A stretch of DNA of 64,000 nt from Clostridiales bacterium (lineage in GTDB: Bacteria; Bacillota; Clostridia; Christensenellales; UBA1242). Below, one piece after another: positions 41,041 through 52,200 of this stretch. The notes below the pieces were generated by a model. The model made no database searches and was not told the DNA's origin. It worked only from the letters and a program-made list of their open reading frames with translations. The position numbers and the translations under genes were made by a program. The stretch lies in assembly GCA_918262735.1 (NCBI GenBank), contig CAKJYJ010000001.1:1-64000 (forward strand). Direction: 5' to 3'. The stretch's first letter is position 1; each line of letters begins with the position of its first letter.

Positions 41041-42423
41041 ATGAAAAATGTTTTAATAATTGGCGCGGGACCATCAGGAATATTCACCGCACTTGAATTG
41101 GTTAGAAAGGGTGGAAATTTTAATATCACCATTATTGAACAGGGGAATTTGGTTGAAAAAAGAGTATGCCCAAAAAGCAAAACAAAAGAATGCGTACACT
41201 GCAAGCCATATTGCAACATAACTTCAGGTTTTAGTGGCGCTGGGGCTTTTTCTGACGGTAAATTATCATTAAGCCATAGCGTTGGTGGAGATTTCCCAAA
41301 CCTTGTTGGTGAAGATGTTGCACAAGAGTTTATTGATTATACCGACACAATCTATTTAGAATTCGGTGCAGATACACATGTTGAGGGTGCAGAACAAACA
41401 GATGCAATTAAAGAAATAAGAAAGAGTGCAAGTATTGCCGGATTAAAACTGGTTGATTGTCCTATTCGTCATTTAGGAACAGAAAAAGCACATCAGTTAT
41501 ATTTTGACATTGAACAATATTTATTAAACGCCGGGGTTAAAATTTTGGCAAATAAAAATTGTTCTGACATTATAATTGAAAATGAGGTGTGCATTGGCGC
41601 TGTTGTTAATGGCGAAAAAATGTATGCCGATGAAATAATAATTGCAACTGGCAGAAAGGGGGCAGATTGGTTAGACGAAATGTGCAGGCTTCATGGCATT
41701 GGTAGAGAACCTGGGGTTGTTGATATTGGCGTGCGTGTGGAAGTTCGTAATGAAATTATGGAAAAGGTCAACAACGCTCTTTATGAATCGAAACTAATTG
41801 GGTATCCAAAACCATTTTGTAATAAGGTTAGAACATTCTGTCAAAATCCTGGCGGGTTTGTTGCTCAGGAAAATTATGATAACAATTTAGCTGTCGTTAA
41901 TGGTCATAGCTACAAAGATATTAAATCGGAAAACACAAACCTTGCAATTCTTTGTTCACATCATTTTACCTGTCCTTTTGATGACCCAATTTTATACGCC
42001 CAAAAGGTTGGAGAATTAACAAATATGCTAGGCGATAATAAAATATTGGTTCAAAGATTAGGTGATATTAAATCTGGTAAACGAACATGGCAAAGCGAAT
42101 TAAACAAAACAAACATTAAACCATCATTAACCGATGCCGTTGCTGGTGATATAACCGCAGCAATACCATATAGAACAATGACATGTATTTTGAATTTTAT
42201 TGAACAGATGAATGTTGTTGTCCCTGGTTTTTCTAGTGATGAAACTCTGCTTTATGCACCAGAAATTAAGTTTTATAGTAATAGAGTTAAAATGGATAAA
42301 AACCTAAACACCAATGTTAAAAATCTTCATTGCCTAGGAGATGCAAGCGGTTGGACACGAGGTCTTATGATGGCAAGTGTTATGGGTGTTTACATGGCAA
42401 GAAAGCTTTTAGAAAATAATTAG
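41041..42423 (+). CDS. FAD-dependent dehydrogenase, COG2509 type
   Basis: The 460-residue protein has the dinucleotide-binding motif IIGAGPSGIFTALEL (about residues 5-19) and belongs to the COG2509 uncharacterised FAD-dependent dehydrogenases. Typical stretches are CNITSGFSGAGAFSDGKLSL, IIIATGRKGADW and GDASGWTRGLMMASVMG near the C-terminus. A Cys cluster (CPKSKTKECVHCKPYC) near residue 45 is also characteristic and might bind a metal or cofactor. The substrate is unknown. rdgB follows by seven bases, so they form an operon. Confidence 0.88.
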   Translation: MKNVLIIGAGPSGIFTALELVRKGGNFNITIIEQGNLVEKRVCPKSKTKECVHCKPYCNITSGFSGAGAFSDGKLSLSHSVGGDFPNLVGEDVAQEFIDYTDTIYLEFGADTHVEGAEQTDAIKEIRKSASIAGLKLVDCPIRHLGTEKAHQLYFDIEQYLLNAGVKILANKNCSDIIIENEVCIGAVVNGEKMYADEIIIATGRKGADWLDEMCRLHGIGREPGVVDIGVRVEVRNEIMEKVNNALYESKLIGYPKPFCNKVRTFCQNPGGFVAQENYDNNLAVVNGHSYKDIKSENTNLAILCSHHFTCPFDDPILYAQKVGELTNMLGDNKILVQRLGDIKSGKRTWQSELNKTNIKPSLTDAVAGDITAAIPYRTMTCILNFIEQMNVVVPGFSSDETLLYAPEIKFYSNRVKMDKNLNTNVKNLHCLGDASGWTRGLMMASVMGVYMARKLLENN

Positions 42424-42430
42424 GTGAAAT

Positions 42431-43021
42431 ATGAGAACAATTATATTAGCATCAAACAATGAACATAAGATTATTGAGTTTAATGAGATATTCAAAGATT
42501 GTAAAATTCTATCATTAAAAGATATTGGTTTTTTTGATGACATTGAAGAAAATGGCTTAACATTTTTAGATAATGCAAAAATAAAAGCGGAAGCAACAAA
42601 AAAATATACAACCAAACATAACATTTTGGGTGACATTATTGCAGACGACTCTGGGCTTTGCGTAAACTCATTAAATGGAGAACCCGGTGTTTATTCTGCA
42701 AGATATGCTGGTGGTCATGGAAACTTTGAAGAGTGCAGAAGAAAATTAATAGAAAATATGAAGGGTAAAAAAGATAGAACAGCATATTTTACAACAGTTT
42801 TATATGAAATAAAAAATGATGGAACCATACTCACCGCTGATGGAAAAACTTTTGGTGAAATATTAGAAAAAGAAACTGGCAAAACGGATTTTTGTTATGA
42901 TTGTATTTTCTATTCAAATGAATTAAATAAATCTTTTGGAGAGGCGACCCTTCAAGAAAAAAATAGTGTTTCTCATAGAAGTAGGGCAATAAAAAACCTT
43001 TTAGAAAAAGAACAAAAATAG
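42431..43021 (+). CDS. rdgB: Non-canonical purine NTP pyrophosphatase (RdgB/HAM1)
   Basis: The enzyme hydrolyses dITP, XTP and similar nucleotides to monophosphates, preventing their incorporation into DNA. The 196-residue length is standard. Signatures are IILASNNEHKIIEF at the N-terminus, IIADDSGLCVNSLNGEPGVYSARYAGG (about residues 73-99), and SHRSRAIKNL at the C-terminus. It follows the flavoprotein gene in an operon, and the terminator stem begins within its stop codon. Confidence 0.94.
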   Translation: MRTIILASNNEHKIIEFNEIFKDCKILSLKDIGFFDDIEENGLTFLDNAKIKAEATKKYTTKHNILGDIIADDSGLCVNSLNGEPGVYSARYAGGHGNFEECRRKLIENMKGKKDRTAYFTTVLYEIKNDGTILTADGKTFGEILEKETGKTDFCYDCIFYSNELNKSFGEATLQEKNSVSHRSRAIKNLLEKEQK

Positions 43022-43053
43022 AGAATATGTAAGTAAATCATATTCTCTTTTTT
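43020..43053 (+). terminator. Terminator after rdgB
   Basis: A perfect 10-bp stem AGAGAATATG/CATATTCTCT with a 9-base loop is followed by T6. Its first bases overlap the rdgB stop codon. Confidence 0.92.
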
Positions 43054-43106
43054 GAAAAAATTATATAAAAATAATGAATTTATTGTTAAAAAGTACAATA
43101 TTTTTG

Positions 43107-44195
43107 TTATTTTTTTATTTTTTCCCATGAAAACTCATTTCTCCCAAAATGACCATAACATGCTGTTTGTTTATATTTTGGTTTTAATAAATCTAGTTCG
43201 TTTATAATGTTTGCTGGGCTAAAATTAAAATTATCTTCAACATACTTGTATATTTTTTCAACTTTAACTTTTTCAGTTCCAAATGTTTCAATATAAATAG
43301 ATAGTGGTTTGGAAAGCCCAATTCCATAAGATACTTGAATTTCGCATTTATCTGCAATGCCATGTGCAACAATATTTTTTGCAACATATCTTGCATAGTA
43401 GGCACCAGACCTATCAACTTTTGTTGCATTTTTTGAACTAAAACAACCACCACCAACCCTGCCAACACCGCCATATGTGTCAACAACAATTTTTCTTCCA
43501 ACACAGCCTGAGTCTCCAAATGAACCCCAAATTGTAAATTTACCACTTGGATTAATTATAATTTCCAAATCATCTTTCTTTAGTTTTGGGTATTCACTTA
43601 AAACAACTTTAACAACATTATTATTTATTCTTTCAATTATTTGTTCCTGTTTTAATTTTGAATTATGAGAAACAGAAATTAATATGGTTTTTATTGCAAT
43701 TGGTCTATCATTTTTATATTCAATTGAAACTTGACTTTTTGCATCGGCATAAAAATCATTAACATTTAATCTTCTATACTCTTCATATTTTTTCATTAAT
43801 TTATGAGCTATTAGTATTGGCAATGGCATAAACTCTTTTGTTTCATTTGTCGCATAACCATAAACCATTCCTTGATCATTTGCTCCAATTTCATTTTTAA
43901 CAACTGCATGGTTAATATCTGGACTTTGATTGCTTATTCTTTTAATTATCTTAAACTTGTTTTGATAACCAATATCTTTCAAAATTTCTCGTGCAATTTT
44001 ATTATAATTAATTTTTGCGTTAGTGGTTGCTTCTCCATAAACAAAAAGAACATTATTTTTAATAGCACATTCAACAGCCATCTGGCTATTTTTATCCTGT
44101 TTTAATGCTTCATCCAAAAAAGCATCTGCTATCGTGTCGCAAGTTTTGTCTGGGTGCCCAATATTTACCGATTCACTGGTTATTATTTTATTCAT
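43107..44195 (-). CDS. metK: S-adenosylmethionine synthetase
   Basis: MetK makes S-adenosylmethionine from methionine and ATP. The 362-residue protein is a little shorter than the usual 380-400 and somewhat divergent. Motifs present are ESVNIGHPDKTCDTIADAFLD near the N-terminus, GANDQGMVYGYA, and VGGGCFSSKNATKVDRSGAY, where the usual GGGAFSGKD becomes GGGCFSSKN but keeps the Lys. The ATG at 44195 follows AAAGGAG by six bases; an in-frame ATG at 44219 lacks one. It is preceded by a SAM-binding riboswitch with a terminator. Confidence 0.95.
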   Translation of the reverse strand: MNKIITSESVNIGHPDKTCDTIADAFLDEALKQDKNSQMAVECAIKNNVLFVYGEATTNAKINYNKIAREILKDIGYQNKFKIIKRISNQSPDINHAVVKNEIGANDQGMVYGYATNETKEFMPLPILIAHKLMKKYEEYRRLNVNDFYADAKSQVSIEYKNDRPIAIKTILISVSHNSKLKQEQIIERINNNVVKVVLSEYPKLKKDDLEIIINPSGKFTIWGSFGDSGCVGRKIVVDTYGGVGRVGGGCFSSKNATKVDRSGAYYARYVAKNIVAHGIADKCEIQVSYGIGLSKPLSIYIETFGTEKVKVEKIYKYVEDNFNFSPANIINELDLLKPKYKQTACYGHFGRNEFSWEKIKK

Positions 44196-44248
44196 ACTAT
44201 TCTCCTTTATTTTAACCATAAAGAAAAATTTATTTATTCTTAGTATAT

Positions 44249-44280
44249 AAAAAATTCCACCTATTGAAGATGGGATTTTA
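44249..44280 (-). terminator. Riboswitch-associated terminator before metK
   Basis: On the minus strand AATCCCATCT pairs with AGGTGGAATT, with one mismatch and one GU pair, around TCAAT and is followed by T6. It lies between the aptamer and the metK start and is the likely expression switch. Confidence 0.75.
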
Positions 44281-44310
44281 ATAGTTTTTATTTAAGAATA
44301 AACATATTTC

Positions 44311-44395
44311 CCATAGACTTCAAACTTTAGCACCTTTCCAAAAGGGGAGGTTGCTGTGTGGTCATTGAGTTTGATCTCTCGCACACTCTTTATGG
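44311..44395 (-). ncRNA. SAM-I-clan (S-box) riboswitch controlling metK
   Basis: The minus strand shows P1 CCATA/TATGG, P2 GTGTG/CACAC with a GA-rich kink (GAGAGATC and CAATGA), the conserved AGCAACC, P3 ACCT..CC/GG..AGGT, and the conserved GGTGCTAA. The P2 loop TCAAACT can pair perfectly with AGTTTGA just after GCTAA, a 7-bp pseudoknot. A separate P4 hairpin is not seen, so it may be a SAM-I/IV variant. When bound to SAM it should favour the downstream terminator and lower metK expression. Confidence 0.85.
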
Positions 44396-44403
44396 TTGAA
44401 TAA

Positions 44404-44433
44404 ATTATATCACAACGATTTTTATTTGTACAA
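44404..44433 (-). promoter_or_regulatory. metK promoter
   Basis: TTGTAC is followed after 18 bases by a perfect TATAAT on the minus strand, just upstream of the riboswitch. Confidence 0.7.
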
Positions 44434-44442
44434 TAAAAAATA

Positions 44443-44475
44443 AAAAAACTTCTAACTGACGGCTAAAAGTTTTTT
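44443..44475 (-). terminator. Terminator after dnaN
   Basis: AAAAAACTT and AAGTTTTTT form a 9-bp stem with a T-rich end on the minus strand, 30 bases after the dnaN stop. Confidence 0.75.
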
Positions 44476-44506
44476 CATTTATATTCATATAAAACGTTAA
44501 CAGTTA

Positions 44507-45607
44507 TTATATTATTCTAACTGGAAGAATTAAGTATAGATATTCTTCGCCAGAGGTTGGAACAACAACACAAGGATTTGAAGCACTATTAAATTTAATT
44601 TTAACAAATTCGTCATTAATTGTTCTGAATGCTTCCATAAAGTATCTTGCATTAAATGCAATAAATATATCTTTACCATTTAGTGTTATGTTAATATTTT
44701 CTTTAATGTTACCAATCTCAGAATTTGATGTTAATGTTAGGTTATTTTCTTTAATATCAAATTTAACAAGATTATTCTGTCCAACTTTAGAAAGTAGGGA
44801 AGCTCTTTCCAAAGCATCGGTTATTTGTTCTTTATTAATTGTTATTTCAGTTGTGTACTCATTTGCGATTATTTGTTTGTAATTTAAGAATTCTCCTTCC
44901 AATGTTCTTGAAATAACTTTTGTGTCTCCAATGTCAACCATTAGATATTTATTATCTATGTAAACATTAACAACTTCATCAGAGTCATCTAAAAGTTTTG
45001 CAATTTCTGCAAGTGAACGGGCAGGAATAATAACTCCACCATTAATTGTTGAATTAACAATTGGCTCTGTTACAAGTGCAAGCCTATAACCATCTAATGC
45101 AACTGCTTTAACACTGTTTTGACCAACCTCAAATAAAGTTCCTTTAAGAATTGGTCTAGACTCATCAACAGCAACTGAAAAAATACTTTTATTAATTAAG
45201 TTTTTAAGATTGTTACATGTTAATGAAAAATACTCATTTGTTTCAATACTATTAAAACTTGGATACTCATCTGTAACAAAACATTGAATGTATGTTTCAG
45301 AATCAATGTATTTAATTTTTAATTGATTTTTATCATTAAGCTCTAACTCAATTTTTTCATTTGATAATTTTTTAATAAACTCGGAAAAGAACTTTCCAGG
45401 AACAACTGTTTCACCGGCAACTTTAACCTCTGCTTTAATTTTCTTTTCAATTGATAAATCTAAATCGGTTGCACTAAGAGTTAAAGTTTCTTCTTCAGCA
45501 ACAAGTTTAATACCTTCTAAAATTGGGTTGGTTGTTTTGTTTGCTATTGCTTTACTAACTTTAATCACTGCATCTGATAAATCTAAACCTTCACAAATAA
45601 TCTGCAT
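44507..45607 (-). CDS. dnaN: DNA polymerase III beta subunit (sliding clamp)
   Basis: DnaN is the ring-shaped processivity clamp of the replicase. The 366-residue length and three-domain repeat fit the family. Recognisable stretches are IANKTTNPILEGIKLVAEEETLTLSATDLDLSI near the N-terminus, ILKGTLFEVGQNSVKAVALDGYRLALV in the middle, and a C-terminal end with LILPVRI. It has an AGAGAGG site. It reads away from the DnaA-box cluster upstream. In most Bacillota dnaN follows dnaA; dnaA is not next to it here. Confidence 0.97.
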   Translation of the reverse strand: MQIICEGLDLSDAVIKVSKAIANKTTNPILEGIKLVAEEETLTLSATDLDLSIEKKIKAEVKVAGETVVPGKFFSEFIKKLSNEKIELELNDKNQLKIKYIDSETYIQCFVTDEYPSFNSIETNEYFSLTCNNLKNLINKSIFSVAVDESRPILKGTLFEVGQNSVKAVALDGYRLALVTEPIVNSTINGGVIIPARSLAEIAKLLDDSDEVVNVYIDNKYLMVDIGDTKVISRTLEGEFLNYKQIIANEYTTEITINKEQITDALERASLLSKVGQNNLVKFDIKENNLTLTSNSEIGNIKENINITLNGKDIFIAFNARYFMEAFRTINDEFVKIKFNSASNPCVVVPTSGEEYLYLILPVRII

Positions 45608-46287
45608 AATTAACCTCTCTATTTACTTTTTTATACTTAATATAAGTTTAACATATTTTATGAAATAAAGCAAGCAATATTAGACTTATTATTACTCACA
45701 TTAGTTAAATGTTTTATGATACACTGTTATTAAAAATGTGTATAAGTGTCAAAGTCCAATTCTTTGATTATTCTTCCAATATATATATTTTTATAATTAG
45801 ATAATTTTAATAATAATAATCTGTGTGTACATGTTAATAAAATGCAAAAAGCACAACATTTATTTTAGTTTTACTCTGTGTTAACACAACATATAGTGTT
45901 GATATATGTGTATAACTATGTTAATAGTTTTTATAACTTAAACACATATCAACATTTTGTATTTTTATAGTTAAAATTTAATAAAGAAAATGGTAAAAAT
46001 AGTAAAACATTTTTTCTATTATTAATTGGAAAAAATAATAAAAATAAATTAAATTAACAATTATTTATTTTATCCACAATTAAATAATTAAATGTGCATA
46101 AAAATATTAACAATTAATGTGTATAAGTGTTTAACTATAAGGCGATAGAGAACTATATATACAACTTTTTAATAATTATTTATAAAATATAAATAATATA
46201 TTTGGAAATAAAAAAAATATATGCTAATATTATTATTGAAAATAATAAAAATAATTAATTTATCAACTTTTCTAGAAGAGTAAAGAG
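45608..46287. other. Candidate chromosome replication origin (oriC)
   Basis: This 680-base gene-free region lies between dnaN and a divergent gene. It has five exact matches to the DnaA-box consensus TTATNCACA: TGTGNATAA at 45737-45745, 45907-45915, 46093-46101 and 46118-46126, and TTATCCACA at 46070-46078. The last three lie in 57 bases. An extremely AT-rich stretch (46,140-46,280) beside them could be the unwinding element. Adjacent dnaN, nearby parAB/parS, and genes pointing away on both sides support an origin. Confidence 0.75.
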
Positions 46288-46293
46288 GTGAAT

Positions 46294-49200
46294 ATGAGAG
46301 GTTTAGTTAAAAAACTTATAGTATATTCTTTTTTAATAACTTTGGTTTTAACTCTAGGGGTTTCATTAACAGGTAGCAAAAAAACATTTGCTATCGGTAA
46401 TGAAACTACTTATGATAGTTTTTTTGATGCAACGTTTATTTCTGATTATGAATTTAATGGAGAAGATAATCAATTTTTATACTCAGGCAAAGTTGCAAAT
46501 GCCGCAGCATTTAATAATAATGATGCCTTTTTAGTTAACAGTGATAAAAAAATTTTAGTAACACTAGGAATGGGATATTCAGATAATATAACAAATCTAG
46601 TTCAAACAATAAAAGTTAATAACACAACATTTGATATTAATCATACTGCAATACTAAACGAATACGGTTTATTTGTAAATTATGGTTGCGACCTAGTAAA
46701 TAGAGATAATAATGAAAGGTCAAACGCAGCTTTCGTTTTAGTTGTTGACCCAAGTTCACTCAGTGATATCAGTGATTTTATATATGGTAAATATGAAATT
46801 GAATTTTCTTTTGTTTACACAGATGATGAAGAAGTTCAAACTCAAGTAAACTTAACCAGGTCTTTTTATGTGTTAAATAAAAGCGATTATGCAAGCAATG
46901 TTATTTTTGCAAACTATAACACAGTGGGGTCTTCTGATTATTATTCAAATTATTCAAAAAATAATCTAATGTATTTCAGATATAACTACAAATATATTAA
47001 CATAACAATATCAAGGTTGTACCAAGGGTTAACAACAGTAACAACATTAAAAAATATAAATGGTGAGTTTACTGTTAGTTCAACAAATGAATTAGGTAAT
47101 TCAACAAACAAGCGTAATGTTGTTATTTCAATGTCTAGTGATTTTGATAATGATAACATAATATATGTAACTTTTAATGACGTTGGAACATACTACATAA
47201 GCTATGAATATATTAATCCAAGTTTACAAAATGATGTTATAACAAAATTTTATTATGACACATTAAAATCAACCGACACAGCATATGTTTTTGGTTATCA
47301 AGCATATTACACAACACAAAATGAATTAACCGAGTTTAAGAGTGTTGACCAAGACGCTCCATACATAATTAGAAAGAAATCTAACTGTGCAGACATAACA
47401 TGGTATATTGAAGCCAGCATCAGTAATGCCTTTGATGATGGCTATATAAGTAGTGTTGATGATATAGCAAAAACAAATCAAGCTCCTGTTTATTTTCAAA
47501 CAAATGCCAGAATTAATGTGGAAAATTCAGAGTATTATTATTTTGAAAATCCAACAGTTTTTTTAGAGTATGAACCAAGTAATTATGGTAGCATTCCACT
47601 TTATAATAAAGATGCAGTGCAACAAGCATATAAAGTTAAAAACTACACTGGGTCATCACTTAGCAACACAGGTGTATATTTAGTTCAATTAGCCTACACA
47701 TTTAATAGTGAAAATCCATACTATCAATATTTCTTATTCAGATTAACAGATGATGCACCAGAAGTTAAGGTTTTTACTATTGAAAAAGATGGCGGTGGAA
47801 ATATTATTTATGAAAATGACATTCCAAAACAAAAATCATTAGTTAAAAATGAATCATATACATTTGAAGATATTTGCATAACAAAATCATCTCTTGGTAT
47901 ATTTGATTCAGCATCAACTCTATCGGTTTATAAAGATGATGAATTTAACGGCACATACAGATTTTCAACTATTTTAAGAGACGATAACTATATAGTTATA
48001 ACCGACACAGCAAAGTATAAATTAGTTCTAACATATGGCAATAGTGATAAAAAAGGATTTACCTCATATTTCACAATTGATAAAACTGAAATAACTGGCA
48101 TACAAACAAGCAATGTGTATAAAGGTGTTGGCTCAAATTATTATGGTAATAGCATAATTGAAAATGGAAAAACAAGTTCACCTTTTGTTGTTTATTGGAA
48201 TGAAAAGGCGAGTGGTGCAAAAATAACACTAGAGTATAAATATTTTCCAACTAGATTTTCTTCAATATCAAGTTATTCATCTAGTGCTCTTGGAACAATG
48301 TATAATTCGGAGCAAAATAAATATTCAATTCCATCAACATACACATTCACATATAATGGTGGTGAAGTTCCAACAATTGAGTACACAAACACAAAGAATA
48401 AGGTAGTTTATTCGGAAAATGATATACTATCTGAAGGCGGTTTATACATTTTCTATATTTATGATGAAACAGGTGCCGAAGGTAAATATTTTGCAGTGTT
48501 TATGGATAACACGCCAAACAGTATTGTTTCATACTCACAAAATATTTACACAATAATAAACAATAATGAAATGACATCAATCGACACAACATTATTCTTT
48601 GGAAAATACAAGTTAATAAAGTTTAATTATGATAACATAAGTAATTATGATGATTGGTTGGTTAATTATTTAAATGATAGTAATTCAACAACATATCAAG
48701 GTTCAACATACTTAAAAATACTTATAGAAAAAACCGTTTATATTGAAATTAATTCAGATACTGTTTTAAGTTACACATTAGCAGATGGTAACAACTATGG
48801 GTATGCAATTAATTCAGAATTATCAGAAGGTGTTTATAATGAAAATCAATATTCCTTCTATTCGATTTGTGAAACAACAAATACTTACGATCCGGTTTAT
48901 GCAAGAAATACATATAATTACTACAAAAATAACTACACACAAACTCATAGCATAACATTCTCAACCGATAATTCAAGAATGATTGTGTACTATAACGATG
49001 GCAGTAGGTCTAAATTCTTAATTCAAGCACCAGCCGTTTTAAATGATAATGAAAATATAAAATACACATATTATCAACCAACAGCAAAAAACACTCTTGG
49101 GAATTTAGAGATATTAAAATTATCATATAACACAATGCCAAGTGATGAACTTATTGTTGAAAGTATCACAGTTAATTATTATCCTTTTGAAAAAGACGTA

Positions 49201-52200
49201 GAAACAGGAACATACACATTTAATTTAGAAACACCAGGAGCTGTTATTGAAGTTTATAAAAAAGGATTAAGTAATAAAGGAACATCAATAATTGGTAGTA
49301 GCTACACATTTGAATACACAATCAACGTTGAACAATATAACGGTTCATTAACAAGAACCGCAGCGGGCAGATATGAAGTAATTAGGGAATACACATCAAA
49401 TAGTATAATTCCTGTGAATGACCCATTGTATAGAAAATTGGTGTTTATTGTTGATAGAAACGGAATTATTAGTGAACCAGATACCGACCAAAATGGAAAT
49501 TCAATATACTACACCGGCAGTGCTATAAGCTTACAAATTATTAATAATTTTGGTTCAACCTATGATAACCCAGAAACATTACATTTCTATGATATATATT
49601 TTGCAAGTAAATTAAGTAAAGAAACTCTAACTCCAGTTCTAAAAACAAATCTACTTCCTGTAACAGTTTATATTCCAAGTTATAAATATGGTTATAACAC
49701 AATCAACGCACAACACTATCCATACTTTAACATAAAAGAACAAATTGTTAATTATACATATGGTGGAGCAGAGGAAAACTATTTAAGTTACTATAAACTT
49801 TCTGCATACGTTGAATATTTTCCAAGGGAAAATTCACCTAGCACACAAACATATGTTTACGACTCGGTTCTTTCTAACTACCAATATTTAACAACAAGAG
49901 GAAATGAAAACTCAATTATATCTTATAACCAAGAGGGTTATTACAGAGTAACAATAACTTCTGGGGCAGGAGATAGTTTCTCATTTGTTTTCCAAATTGA
50001 ATATTCAAAACCAGAGTTTAATTTATTAGATGTTGAAAACTCACCTCTAAACACAGATAACAATGGAACAGTATACTACACAAATAAAGATAAAATTAGA
50101 ATTGCGTGGGAAAATTCACCAAGCGAATATTTAGCAACAATTAATCAAGATCATATAACATACACAATCAATGGATATTCAAATGTTATTGACACCCAAA
50201 TTAATCCAGTTTTATCTAATGGCGATAATAAGTATTATATTGATTTAGATTTGGATAACATTGGCGCATATACAGATGGCTGTGAAATTAATATAACCTT
50301 ACAATTCAATGGTCGAGAAGAAGATTATAACAACAATGATTATTTTTCAAAAACTGTTAAGTTGGTTGTTGACCTGCAAGCACCAGTTAGCAATGTGACT
50401 AATTTAGTTTCAACAACAGGATTAAGTTTCTATGGTTTAAGAACATATATTGAAGGGAAAAAATATAACACTTCCTTAACCAGCGGACTGATGAGATATT
50501 ATTCATTCACGGTTGATAAATCTGATTTTGAAAACTACATAAAAACGCCAATCAATGCAACATACGACTACTATAAACTATACTATAGAATCTTTGAAAA
50601 AACAGGCAACAACACAAAATATGTTCCAGGTAATGCTCTAGAAACAGATATCACGGTTAGGGATTTATCAGACAGGGTATTCACACAAGTTTTTGCAGAT
50701 TCAGGTGTTTTAACATTTAATGGTATATTAGGAAATGTTAATAAATACATTGAAATTATTGAAGAAGACTATGCAGGAAATAGAACTGTTTACACAATAT
50801 ATTTAACCGACATAACCAATGAAGAAAATATTGATAAAACAGTATTAACATATTTCAGTTCATTGAGCGATTCTTCAAACATAATTAATCACGAACAAGA
50901 AATAACAAATAGTGACATTTTAGATAATAATGGAGAATTAGACCTATATTCAAAATATTCATTTAATTTGAATAGTTTAGATTTATTAAAAAATGCAAAT
51001 ATAGGCAGTTTAACATGGTCTATTATTTCAGTTAATAATGTTCTATATGTTAAATCTCCATTCACTGACGATTTGTATTATAACTATAATAATTACGCCG
51101 AAGGCAGAGAAAACGAGGCATATACCTTAGACGAATTAACAACGTTAAAACATAGTTCAAATGTTCAAATGGTAAAAATATATTCATCACCAGTGGTTAA
51201 TGTAATTCAATTAAGAGTATATGTGTTAAATCAAGTTTTAGACATATACACAACATCACAGGTGTATGGTGAAAACAGAGAAGGTATAATAATAAGAATA
51301 CCAAACAGCTTAAACGGAAATGTTTTGTATGCGCAATCTGTATCAGTAAGGGCAAACATAAGTGGAAGTTCGGTTGACTACATTTCAATTGAAGGTAGCA
51401 ATTCAAGATTCATAAGAGAAGAACAACCAGCGATTTCCGTTTCAGGTTTAGACATTTCATACATTACATACAGAACAGGAAGATATGTTCAATTAGATAT
51501 AACCAGAAACTTAAGCATGAATGACTACTTTGTTTATACCATATATGATAACTATGGTGAAATATATCGCATTGTTCACATATACGGACAAACTCAGATA
51601 ACAAATCCAATAACCTCAGAAGGAAATATTGTTAAGTCATATAACGAAGAAGGTAAAATAATTTACTATTCAAGTGAAAATATCAAATATAGATTTGACA
51701 CAACAATATATTCTAGAGCCAACATTGAAGTAATTGAGAATAATGGGTATAGCTCGGTAACAAACACATTATCAATTGTTAAAACATTAAATTCATTTAG
51801 AGTTGAATATTCTGATGAATACGAATATACAAAAGATATTAACGTGTCAATTGTAAACAACATTTTAACAATTCAAATGTTACAAAAAGGTTATGACTTT
51901 AACACAAAGCTTCTTGGCGGTAGTAAGGTGTTCATTGTAACACTTGTTGCAAATCAAGACTTTGATATTGATGATGAAGTAACTAATTTTGAAATATATA
52001 ACGAATTGCCATCTTCAATTAGTTTTATTGGTAAGCAAAGTTCAATCGACGTAACGTTAATTCTGGAAGGTAACACAGCATACACAGATGCGGTTATAAT
52101 TAATTACACACCAACAGAATTAAAATTTGACTTTGAGTTAATTGTGATGTATCCAAATGGAGATATCGTAACCTTGGTTGATGGAATGGAAATTGAAAGT

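Noticed and set aside
45780-45910. Further DnaA boxes such as TGTGTGTAC and TGTGTTAAC in the origin region
   Set aside because: They deviate from TTATNCACA at key positions, so only exact consensus matches were counted.
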